From assembly GCA_949752795.1 (NCBI GenBank), contig OX457062.1, positions 92,183,777 to 92,247,776 on the forward strand: DNA of 64,000 nt, read 5' to 3'. The first letter of the stretch is position 1, and every line of letters begins with the position of its first letter. A program made the translations under genes and the position numbers. The stretch comes from Hyperoodon ampullatus. Lineage: Eukaryota; Chordata; Mammalia; Artiodactyla; Ziphiidae. Below the pieces are notes generated by a model. It saw nothing but the letters and a program-made list of their open reading frames with translations, was not told where the DNA came from and searched no databases. Of the stretch, positions 44,984 to 55,617 are shown in pieces.

Positions 44984-45284
44984 GATGGGCGTAGGGACCC
45001 GCTGTCTGGTAGAGTCATGCTCAGTAATATTTGCTTAACTGAATGCGTGAATGAATGGACTTGGAAACTAAACTAGAGAATAAATAGAAGGGCAGCTTTG
45101 TAGCAGCTTCACACTGTTAATATTTTCTTTCTGGCTACAAGTTTTACTTGACTATGTAGATTATGGCTCTTTTTCTCTCAGAGTTTTACCCATTGCTGAT
45201 TTAACCTGTTGGCCATTTGGTCCCACTTTGAACTGAAAATCAGAGCTGATAAAGATCTAAGCAGAAAAAAAAAGGATGAGAGGC
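44984..45284. other. Unique sequence, no feature recognised
   Basis: No gene or repeat recognised. Confidence 0.4.
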
Positions 45285-45532
45285 TCAGGAGTGTGGGCTC
45301 AGGCATTAAATTGCCTGGCTGTGGAACTTGACTGTGCCATGTGCTAGCTCAGTGATCTTGGGCAGGTCGCTTGACGTCTCTGTGCTCTAGTTTCTTCATC
45401 TGTAAGGAGTGATGATGACACTAGAATGTACCTCATAGGGTTGCTGTGAGGCTTGAGTGGGTTGTTATGCGTAAAGCACTTAGCACATTGTTTGGCCCAG
45501 TATAAATGCTGTATAAGTGGTAGCTGTTATTT
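45285..45532 (+). mobile_element. MIR SINE, well preserved
   Basis: One of the best MIR copies here: 'gcctggctgtggaacttgac' at 45314, 'gatcttgggcaggtcgcttg' at 45354, 'tttcttcatctgtaaggagt' at 45390, 'ctcatagggttgctgtgagg' at 45432 and 'gcgtaaagcacttagcacat' at 45469. It ends in a T-run at 45531-45546. Confidence 0.95.
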
Positions 45533-45899
45533 TTTTTTTTTTTTTCTGAAAAGCAGCAGACGTTCTCTTCAGTTAACTACAACTATCGAATTAGTATATT
45601 TTGGTGTCTGTAAGCCTCCCAATGTTTCCTATCCAAACCATGCAAAGATAATGAACTTGATGTCTTCATAAAGCTTGCTATTTTGTAGCAATTATTTTAA
45701 TCTCTCTCATCTGTCGTCTCCTTTCATTAGGTAATAATTATCATGACAAAGTAATAAAAAGGGTCCTTTAAAAATAGTTCTAATATTTCAGATGTCAAAC
45801 AGCAATTACCACAAAAATTTACTCCAAGACCTGCAGTATTTTTCTCACTTGAATGCTTTGTAATTATTTTCATTTTATTGATATGATTTAAACATTTTC
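45533..45899. other. Unique sequence, no feature recognised
   Basis: AT-rich; no gene or repeat recognised beyond the T-run at its left edge. Confidence 0.4.
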
Positions 45900-46000
45900 T
45901 CTTCTAGACTCTAAGCTCTTTGAGGACAAACATTGTCTTACTACCTGTATTACTCTTCAGAATATTTTACTGACCTACAAATATTTCTTAAATGAATAAT
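45900..46000 (+). mobile_element. L2 3'-end fossil
   Basis: 'tctagactctaagctctttg' at 45902, 'ggacaaacattgtcttacta' at 45923 and 'tatttcttaaatgaata' at 45981. Confidence 0.8.
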
Positions 46001-46332
46001 TAGCTCTTTTCTCCTTTTATCACAAACACAGGGGACTCTCAGTAGTGATATTCTTACCTCTTGGCAAAGGTGTCTCTGACACTTTAGTAGATGATTCCTT
46101 GTAATTTCATCTGGGAATTTAAAAATCCTGTTTTCTACCCTCCAGCAATGATATCTGCAATGAAGAGAGGATCCACCGGAAGACTGGTTGGTGGTGACCA
46201 TTCACTAGACACACCTCCTCCAGTAGAAGTGACTGCTGAGATCTCCCCTATAGGTCTGAAACATGTAACTGTGCACACAAAGAGGTGCTGGAGCATATTA
46301 CTCATCCTCTATTTCTTTCTGTCTTTTTAAAA
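46001..46332. other. Unique sequence with a weak exon-like segment
   Basis: A frame open from 46091 to 46330 crosses a pyrimidine tract plus AG at about 46130-46145. The exon-like part is about 46146-46250; see the findings. No family recognised, so I do not annotate a gene. Confidence 0.3.
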
Positions 46333-46674
46333 TAAATTTATTTAGTTAGTTTTGGCTACATGGGGTCTTCGTTGCTGCACACGGACTTTTTCTAGTTGTG
46401 GCGAACGGGGGCTACTCTTCTTTGCGGTGCGTAGGCTCCTCATTGCAGTGGCTTCTCTTGTTGTGGAGCACGGGCTCTAGGCATGCAGGCTTCAGTAGTT
46501 GTGGCACATGGGCTCAGGAGTTGTGGCTCACGGGCTTTAGAGCACAGCCTCAGCAGTTGTGGCGCACGGGCTTAGTTGCTCTGTGGCATGTGGGATCTTC
46601 CCAGACCAGGGCTCGAACCCATGTCCCATGCATTGGCAGGTGGATTCTTAACCACTGCGCTACCAGGGAAGCCC
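46333..46674 (-). mobile_element. CHR-type SINE, long form
   Basis: A/T tail 'aataaatttatttagttagt' at 46332, body with three 'agttgtggc' modules, head ending 'taccagggaagccc' at 46674. No clear target-site duplication. The 99-residue frame at 46398-46697 is SINE-derived. Confidence 0.93.
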
Positions 46675-46724
46675 TTATCTTCTATGTCTTACACTAAATA
46701 ATGTATTCATTTTTAAAAGCATTA

Positions 46725-46862
46725 TTGTTATGACAACAATAATACCCTTCTGTTATATAGTGCTGAAAAGTTTATAGAACGTCCTGTATACATTATCTCA
46801 TTTAATCTGTACAGTAAGCTTGTATTTTTATTGCTAGTTTATATGTGGCAATCTGAGAATTG
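46725..46862 (-). mobile_element. MIR SINE fossil, 3' half
   Basis: 'cattatctcatttaatctgt' at 46792 with 'atagtgctgaaaagtttata' before it; the rest is missing. Confidence 0.7.
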
Positions 46863-46869
46863 AGAGGAG

Positions 46870-47075
46870 GGAGGGGTCAACTGGTATGTGCCATGTGCTT
46901 TACATACATTATCCCATTTAACCTCGTAGCAGCCCTTGAGGTAAGCAGTAAGATCTCTGTTTTATCAATAGAAATCTTAAGTTTCAGAGATGCTTGGTAG
47001 TATATAATACAACTGAGATTCAAACTCTTGTTTGTCTGGCAACAAAACCTATGCTCTTCCCACTATACCAGTGGT
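46870..47075 (-). mobile_element. MIR SINE fossil
   Basis: 'gccatgtgctttacatacat' at 46890, 'tatcccatttaacctcgtag' at 46910, 'acaactgagattcaaactct' at 47009 and 'atgctcttcccactatacca' at 47051: near-complete reversed MIR, directly after another MIR in the same orientation. Confidence 0.88.
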
Positions 47076-47137
47076 TGATATTGTAACCTCCATTCCATAG
47101 AATCTACTTCTTAGGACTGAAGTCACTGATTCCACAC

Positions 47138-47495
47138 CCCCCAGGTTTATTGAGGTGTAACTGACAAATAAAAATTGTATGTATTCAAGGTGTTCAGTGT
47201 GATGATTTGATATATGCATACACTGTAAAATGGTTACCCCAGTCAAGCTAATTAACACACCCATCACCTCACATAGTTACCATTTTTTTGTGTGTAAGAG
47301 CACTTAGATCTACTCTCTTAGCAAATTTCCAGTATGCAGTACAGTATTGTTAACTATAGTCACCATGCTGTACATTAGATCCTTAGAACTTATAACTGAA
47401 TACCCTTTGACCAATGTCTTCCCATTTCCCTAACCCCCCGGGCCCTGGCAACCACCGTTCTACTTTCTGTTCCTGAGTTCAAGTCCCTGTCCACC
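47138..47495 (-). mobile_element. L1 3'-UTR fragment, reversed
   Basis: 'tttattgaggtgtaactgac' at 47146, 'cagtgtgatgatttgatata' at 47195, 'cacccatcacctcacatagt' at 47258, 'ctatagtcaccatgctgtac' at 47355 and 'ctggcaaccaccgttctact' at 47444. Confidence 0.9.
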
Positions 47496-49718
47496 TGTAG
47501 TAACACTAAGATCTGGACATGCACATGATTCCAGAGAACATCCTAGGACAGCCTTTCTTGGCTTCCTTCTTCCCACAGAGAACTTGTACTTGGCTTTCTC
47601 CGTCTTCTGTCTCTGGTGATAAACATGGAGGATTCAGACACCGTGTTGCATTGTTGTCTGTCGCAGTTTGCATTGTCTTGAACCAAGGCAATGATTTGGG
47701 AATGGGCCAGCCTTCTTAGCATTCTCATCATTTGTTCCCTGTCCCCCTCTTTCTAAACCTAATTCCTTTCTACAGAATGCCCTAGAAAACTAGGATCACA
47801 AATTTGGCAATTTGGCTGGAATAGGAAGCAGAGAGCAATGGCTGCCCTGGCTGATCCTCTGACTTTCATTTCAAGGATGTTAGTTCCAAAATTCCCCAAA
47901 ATGACCGATTTAACTAGATCTGTGGCAATGTGAGAATAGTATAGAGAATCTTGCAAAACAAGATTAAGCTTGCTCCTGACAAAGCAGTCTGATCTTTGGA
48001 TCCTAGTAACTCTGATTGGAAGGTAGAAACACCTTTCAGTGTTCATTTTTGGGTCAGGGAGTCCTTGCTCAATATGCTAAGAGAATTCATTTTCCTTGAG
48101 TGTTTTTCCTTTCAAGTCACGTTTTACTGCTGGAGTTACTCAGCGAATTAATAGGTATAGAAATGCAAAGCTCTTTTCTTATTACATTCTATCGATCTGA
48201 TTGCAATGTCATTAATTGAAAGACTAGGAAGATGTGATGGATAGTTCGGCTCAGGATTCTACATTCGTTTTGGCCCAGATCTGTTGGAAGAAAGCTGCAG
48301 GAAACTGAAAGAAGCTGTTTGGTCTGACGTGAATTCTTCTTTCTTTGTCAGTCCTTGTGAGAGCATTCAGTCCTAGTGAGATTTACCATGTGTAATTATA
48401 AGCTGTTTTTACTCTTAAAGGAGAATCAGAACTTAGGATGCTTATTTGTAGAGTTGGAAAGAATCCATTTTGTACCTTTTATAGGTGACATATATATGAC
48501 ATTAAAAAAAAAAACCAGTTCTGACAGAAACAAATTCTGACTCAAAAATAAGGAAGTGGGCATTTTGCTCCTTAAGTAATTTCATTTGGAATATTGTGGT
48601 TGTGAAACATTATTTTCATTCATCACCATTTCAGCCATCTCCTTTTAGTGGTGTGTGAAACTTCAGAGATTGGTATGTGGTGAAGGATTGTTTTTTAGAG
48701 TTATTTTCTTTTTGGATTGTTTGACCTATAATCCCTTGGATTTCCCCCATAAATTTAAATTAACTTGAGAATTTTGTATATGTATGGATATGCCCATATA
48801 TATATTTAATAAGTGTACTCTAATATGAAAAATTGAAAGGAATCTTTAAAAATATTTTAATCCTCTATGTGAATAAAAAATTCCCAGGCTCGAACAAAAC
48901 CATGTCAGATTATGTCTAATTTGTTTGCAAAGGCCAAGCTGGACTCCTTACTTTCTGCTTATGCTTTAATGAGCTGGGCTAGTTTTCTCTTGTGTTTATT
49001 ATTTTAAATGTTTGAAGCTTGACGTGAATGGGAGGAATACTAAAATTCAAAGCACATCTATATGACAGAAGACATCATTTATCTCTTGCTTTTAATAAAC
49101 GTTGTTTGGAGACGTTTCGAAGTTTAAGACATGTTACTAATAATACATGTCGTGCCAAATATTTTTTTATCTTTAGTCTATGGTATTGGAATGGTTTTTC
49201 TCAAGGTGTGATTACTTCTCCTGGTTGTGCTTTTGGATGGTAGAATAAGGCATCTGTGGAAAAATAGGAAGTGAGCAAATTGCCACGCGGTGTGACCTCA
49301 TTTTGGAACACATCTTGAAAACGTATTTCATGCTTTCTGAGCGCAGAGACAATGGATTGTGGTTTGGGGTCCCCTTAACTGACCTTTGGCTTGGAGAGAA
49401 ACGTGGGCTGCTTCCTCTGATCATCAGCTCCTCTGAGAGTGAGAAAGAGGCTGTTAGGATGTGAACGCTGCAGCTGAGCGGACAGGCTGCCTTACCCCTG
49501 ATATTATGTCTAAAAATACATCCTCGGAGAGGCAGGCATATGCTTGCACCTCGGTATGGAGGAGCTCTCGCCTGTGTTCCTTGCTATACCCATCTAGATG
49601 CTGGAGTGAGAGATTAAATTATCCCAGAAGCCCTGCCAGTTTTCGATTTGCCATTGTCTCTGCTTCTTCACCGCCTGTGAATGGGGACCCTCGATGCAGG
49701 GCTTTCAGAGACCAGCCG

Positions 49719-49775
49719 GTGCTGATGGGGTCTGTGACTCGCCGCCTGTGCTGATGGGGTCTGTGACTCGCCGCC
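49719..49775. repeat. 29-bp tandem duplication
   Basis: The unit gtgctgatggggtctgtgac plus tcgccgcct (49719-49747) is repeated directly (49748-49775 matches 28 bases exactly). It carries several CpG sites. Confidence 0.95.
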
Positions 49776-50877
49776 AGCGCCTTCTCCTTCCGTTTTGCTC
49801 TGTCCCAGTCATGCTTTTCTTGCCTTTTTTGGGAGGCAGAGAGCACGGGGCCGAGGTTGCACTTGCACATTTCAACTCCGTTGTCACTGCTGTGGCTGTT
49901 ACTCCCCTCAGCAAGAGCCAAGGAGCAAACAGGACGGTGGGTCACCTCGCCAGCTATTTAACACCGTTCCCCTTCCCCTCTCGACATGTTTAGGATTTTT
50001 TTCTGTCTTAAGTGACAGGGTTTGAAGGGTGGCGGTGGCGTGTGGGGTGGGGGTGGGGTTCCTGAGCCTCCCTCTCTACCCGGCTGTATCTTGTTAGGGA
50101 CCTGTTTTCTCCTGATTTCTACCACCTCTCCTCATTTTGAAAGCTTGCTAGATTCTCCATCCCTGTCCCTGCAACTCAGTTTTTAGGGTCTGTTGTTGGA
50201 GTTTTCTCTTTGAGTGTTATCTCCAAATTTCTCAGCTTCTGTAGTTGCGTCAGAGGTTAAAAGGGGTAAAATGATTGTTGGAATCATTTTGTCCAGGAAG
50301 AAGGAAAGCAGGATCGCTTTTTAGAGTGACAGTGCTTAAGAAGAGGGATCCATAGGAGAGGGAAGTAAGGTGGATCTTTTGCAGCCCTTGCCACAGCTTG
50401 GCTGTAAATGCATGTCTTCAGGGAGACTTTCTGTCTTATTTACAGAGTTAGGAAAATATATTAACCTTCAAGATATCTCCCATACCTTATTAGAAAATAA
50501 TTTCAATTCTAACAACAAGTGCTGAGGAAAGAAATGCAGCTTTTTATGCAACAGAAAAGAAGGGCAAAATCACAAATCACATCAGAAACTAAGTACACCA
50601 TTCCCTTTGCAATGATCCGTATTCAAAAGTGAGTAAGATCAGCTGCTACTTATTCCTCCCTCTTTCTTTTGTATATTCAAGTTAACAGTATTTTGATGGC
50701 CTTGAAAACTGAAGGGCAAAGCCTTGTTTTTCAAAAGGGTTGATTTTTTGAGGTTTCTGCAAAATGAGATAAAAGAATTCTTTATATTGTTTCAGATGGT
50801 TATCAGGATATATCTAGTGCAGGTTACAACAGATACATCCAATGTAAGCTGGTATTCACAACATGTGCAGTTAACAA

Positions 50878-50900
50878 ATACACACACACACACACATGCA
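50878..50900. repeat. (AC)n microsatellite, short
   Basis: About nine AC units, then 'atgcacgc'. Confidence 0.85.
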
Positions 50901-51762
50901 CGCTTATACACACTCCAGAAGAAACCCACCTAATGTTAAATAAAATCCAGACTTGAATTTAAACCAAAATAGTTTCATCTATTGTGGAGAAGAATTAGCC
51001 TTCTTATATGCTTTTCTATGGCTGAATACTTCCTTCTCCTTTCATCATTATTTTATTAGTTTCTTTCATAAAAGCCACTGAAATGGACAGAGAACTCTGC
51101 AGTTAATTTAAGTTCTGGTGGCAGTTCATTAAAATGGGAGCATGGATCAAATATGTCATAAACTCTTATCTGTCACCTGGTATTTCCTTTCAGTTCAGCT
51201 TATTACATTTTATTTCCACTAATGCCAAAGAAACATATATGCCTTTAGACACTCCGTACCTAATTATGCAGCTGGATACATTAATAGCCTGTAATATTAC
51301 ATAGGTTTGAGCGTTAAACAGGAAAAGGCACTGTTATTCATAGCCAGCAAGTTCCCAGGATCCAGCAAGATCCCGGTGCTGGAGTATTTGCTTGTCTTTC
51401 TACCTTTGTTCCTTAAGAGGCGGTGAAGGTCTCAGCTATTGCTAATTGATAGTTGTAGTAACCGCTATAGGCTCCTTAGATCAGAATTGCATGCAGAGAT
51501 GAGTCTTGATTCAAACACTAAGGAATGCACACTCTCACTTACTTACATGGGCAGAAAGTCTTCATACTAACAGAGGTGTGATGGAGACTGCAGGACATAG
51601 AAGAGAGGGAGAGAAAGAGGGGGTGGGGGGAGATGGCTGACAGCAAGTAGACCCCTGCAAATAGTTCTAAAATGCATGTGCAAATGCAGAAGCCTTCAGA
51701 ACCATCCAACAATTCAGACACCCTTTTTTATTTCTTCTCTGCGGGACACCTCCATCCAGACT

Positions 51763-51765
<3 letters not shown>

Positions 51766-51796
<31 letters not shown>
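51766..51796. repeat. (AC)n microsatellite
   Basis: About 15 uninterrupted AC units, followed by an A-rich run at 51803-51812. The 76-residue minus frame ending in repeated CV residues reads this repeat. Confidence 0.95.
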
Positions 51797-51798
<2 letters not shown>

Positions 51799-52036
51799 CC
51801 AAAAAAAAAAAGAAAACAAAACAGGAAAAGGTGAGAGCGCTGCCATCTTAGCTCAGAATTCATGTGATTTCCTTTTTTCCCCCCTGCCTTGTATTCCTCC
51901 ATCCATTGTCCACGCATCCGATGGCAGCCGTCCTTGCTCTTGAATGCAAGTGTCACAGCAGGAGCAGAAAGAGGGTTGAGGGAAGGCTTTGTCAAAGCTA
52001 CCGTTGTCTACTGTTTCTTTGCTTTCACCGCTCTGC

Positions 52037-52058
52037 TTTTTTTTTTTTTTTTTTTTTT
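52037..52058. repeat. Poly(T) run, about 22 bp
   Basis: A pure T run with no SINE attached on either side, so not obviously a retroposon tail. Confidence 0.9.
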
Positions 52059-52218
52059 CCTGAGGCTCTCCCTTACTAGTGGCCTCTGTGCAGGAGGAGG
52101 GAGAAATTGCAAGAGTTGGAAGAGTAGTAGAGGGTAGCCGTTTTGATAAACAGCTCAGCGATACGTTCCTGGAAATTAGGAAATACAGCAAGAGTGGGAG
52201 GTTCTGGTGCGACAGTGA

Positions 52219-52249
52219 GGGGGCGGGGGTCTTTGGGGCGGGGGTCTTT
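52219..52249 (+). repeat. 15-bp tandem duplication forming a G-quadruplex motif
   Basis: The unit ggggcgggggtcttt is present twice (52220-52234, 52235-52249). G-runs at 52219-52223, 52225-52229, 52235-52238 and 52240-52244 are separated by loops of 1, 5 and 1 bases, a strong quadruplex motif. The two 'ggggcgggg' cores are also Sp1-type GC boxes. Confidence 0.85.
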
Positions 52250-55200
52250 GGAGATTGCTCCAGCCTAGATGCCAAGGGCAGTTTCTTTGCAAATACTTTC
52301 GTGGTTGTATTTGTTTCCTGCTGCATTTTCAGTTTTAAAAAATCATGAGAAAAGTCTCATTCCTCTCTCAGGTTTTCCATTTGTTTATTTTTTGTTCGGC
52401 TCAACAACTGGATGGAAATTTTAAGCCAGGCCAGATCTGCTGTTTGTGATTTGCTCCAATGTTGAAATCAGTTCAGCCTGAATTGGTAGTTGTCTTTTTC
52501 AGATCATTTAAGCTTGCACGTGAGATTTGTTTGGTAACTTTCCAATGTACGTTACAAAAAATGGTTTTGACTATCATTTGTATGGCTATAAATCTTAGGG
52601 TTATGCTGTTTTTCACCTAAACTAGCCATAGCTGTTCTTTGGGGTGACATTTATGCACAAGTGATTCTCTTCTATGATCTGGCCAACTCCTCTGATAAAT
52701 CTCAAAGCTGCCAAAGGGTACAGTGGCACACTCTCAAAATAGATTTTTAGGAGAGTATTTCAGATGGGCATTTGACATAAGCGTGAAAATACTGGGACTT
52801 TTTCTCAGTGACTTTAACGTCATATAATTTGTATTTCTTCAAATAAATAAAAGTGATTAAAACTGATTCTATATAGAAGGAATCAGAAGGCAGATTAAAT
52901 TTGAATTCCATTTTCCAAAACTTTTGCCAAAAAACAAACACCTTTGCAAATTTTATAAGCTTACTTTTAGCTTAGAAAAATCATATACCTATATTAGTTC
53001 TCCATAGTTTTTTTTTCCTTCTAAATACTGTACTACCTAGAAAAAAGTTATTCTAAGTTGATAATTTTTTTCTCAAGCCATCTAACTTCTGGCATGAGCC
53101 CAGCACTCCTGATTATTGTCAGAATTTGCTAAGATTCAGCATTTCAATTCCAAAATGTATTTTAAGTCAAAAGGGGGATATATCTGCATGCAAAGGAAGA
53201 AGTTTTTTCTTTTGAGGAGCCATTCCATTTTATGACACATGCTGTTGGGTTGATGTTCAGTATGAGCTCATGATTTCTTTCTTTTCCAAATAATGATTGT
53301 AGTCTGCATGTGAATATAGGGGTAGAATACCTTCTCGGGTCCATAAGAAAACACCCTCAATTGGAAGTATAAGATCTTCACTATTATGAGCAGCCACTTT
53401 GGCACCCTGCAAATACATTCTCTTCCTTTCCATTTTCATTGCCTTGATTTAGGGGACTTGGGCCCAGCCACCCTGCCTCCTTCTTTTGTGAAGAGACATT
53501 CTGAAATGTCTATAGAAAGCAAACTTCTCCAAGAAATGCAGAGCGGGCCACGGTTTGAATGCAAGTCTGAATTTAATTGTGGCCACCCTGGTAGCACACT
53601 GTTTAATTTCCAGCACACATCTACATGAACCTACAGTAACTCTAGGCCAGGAATTGTGAACAAGGAAAATTTATCTGTGATAAAGCATATCTTTTCCAAG
53701 GAGTAGTCACTTGGGGTTGATTCAGAAGTCAAATTTAAACAGATGTTTCCATGCCTTTGTGTCCTGGGAAATTGGCATTGCTAATTTGTTCAGAGCAGTT
53801 TGGACAGAAAGAAATGGAGAGCTCCAACTTTTGACCAATTCTTCTTTGGTAAAGGGTGAAATGAGGGGAAAATGAGAGATATCGCAAGGCTGGCTAGTAC
53901 TTCCACTTGAAAATACTAAAGACAAAGAGGTTAATGAAAGGCTCAGTGTCTCTATGACTGAAGTGGTGTATAACCCAGCCCCTTCTGCGTGGCAGACAGT
54001 GTAATTCTCCATGGAGCTGGGAAGGATGCTCATCCCCATGGGAAAACAGACTTGGAGGGAACCCCATCTCTCAGCCTGTGCCACCTGCAGGTAGCTAATT
54101 TCTGCTGGATCAAATTAAAAGGAACAGCTAAGCTTGTGGCCAAGGTCAGTCCCCAGACATTTTAAAGGAACAGGTTCAAGTTCAACCATTAATCCAAATA
54201 TTTCACAATATGGTTGTTCCAGTTGATATAAAACTTCCAAATCATGCAGAAGCCCCAACCTGGGCTTTTCTTGAAAATGGAAACCCTACCTCTAATATTA
54301 TACGTATTGAGCACAGTGTGATCAAAATATTATTTGTGCCTTAAATCTCCTGGGCCCTAAAAATACAAACATCTTTAAAAACTAAAGGGAAAAATAGCAT
54401 CTTTGGCATGTTAGAAGAACAACTTAACCAAGGATCAAGCAAAAGGTCACAGGTGTGTGTATATGGAAGATAGGATATAGCTCTTCTACCTCTCTTCACC
54501 CATATGCCCCCAGGCTGATTTAAAATAACCACTAAAATGGCAGGGTATGGTCCAAAATACAAAACTCATTTTCAGTCCTCTCATTCATTGAAAACAGTTT
54601 CTTTTTCAAAAGCGTTTACTCCATTGAGACGCTACAGTTTAGTAGCAGACATACCTTTCAAGGGTTTATTGCTTTGTAAACTCTTTTAGATTTGTATTTT
54701 CCCCTCCAAATTGGGAGAACAAAGTGGAGCTGCCCCTTTTTAAGTAGATAGCCCACCTTCCCCTACCTAACTGTATGAGACCTTCATAGAGAAAATGCTA
54801 TTTAACTTCCTTTGCCGTGTAGGGTTCCTAGTCCTCAAAAGAAATACGACACACATTAGCACTGGACAGAGTCTTCATTTTGCTAATCAACCAGCACAAC
54901 AAACTGTCCTTGTGATATTTGGGGAAGCAAACAGAAAGCTCCTAATAGTTTGGTAAATTAGCAAAGAGGTGGCATTTGGATATGGTGTTACATGTTCAAG
55001 GAGTTGTGTTTTAAAATAAGTGGATCTGAAAAATGAGGATTCCATCAATAGAGGGATGCTTTGATGCAGCTCTATTGTCTCCCCAGATTTATTTTTCTAA
55101 GGCAGGGGGCATGTAGGCACTAGTCCATTTGTATAAACTTGCTAGGCTAACTGTACATGTTTAGGATTTCCTTAAAAAATAATTATCTTATTTTGACAGT

Positions 55201-55454
55201 TGGTGTTTTAAGGATAGCATAAAACTCCCAAGAATATTCTAAGAGAAGTGATGTGATAATCCAGGGCTGGATTTTTTTCCATATTCATTTAATGTAAAAT
55301 TCTATGGAAGAGAAACAGTGATGATTTGGCAACAATTCCTCCTCTACTCATTTCTCTGAGTGTAGATCTGGAAGGGTGGGAGAGGAAGTGTAAAATGCCT
55401 ACCCCAAAACTGCTAACAAGAAAGTTTGTGGGAGGGTATTAAAAGGGAATCTAA

Positions 55455-55609
55455 CAAGGAACTATCTTCAATATCCTGTAATAAACCATAATGGAAAAGA
55501 ATATGAGAAAGAATATATGTATTACTGAATCACTTTGCTGTACAGCAGAAATTAACACATTTTAAATCAACTGTATACTTCAATAAAATAAATTTAAAAA
55601 AATAAAAAA
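55455..55609 (+). mobile_element. L1 3' terminus, 155 bp
   Basis: 'ttcaatatcctgtaataaac' at 55468, 'cactttgctgtacagcagaa' at 55530 and 'tatacttcaataaaataaat' at 55573, then an A-rich tail, form the extreme 3' end of a cetartiodactyl-type L1. Flanks gaatctaa at 55447-55454 and 55610-55617 are the target-site duplication. Confidence 0.9.
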
Positions 55610-55617
55610 GAATCTAA

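Larger units (their letters stand above)
47496..55446. other. Repeat-poor block, about 8 kb, no gene recognised
   Basis: I see no SINE, LINE or DNA transposon here, only AC microsatellites, T-runs and two small tandem duplications. Frames of up to 157 residues (51853-52326, minus) overlap others on the opposite strand and run through low-complexity sequence. No family is recognised. Such depletion is typical of constrained non-coding DNA, but that is an inference. Confidence 0.5.

Noticed and set aside
51853..52326. 157-residue minus-strand frame in the transposon-poor island
   Set aside because: Contains poly-lysine from the T-run, overlaps three frames on the other strand, and matches no family.
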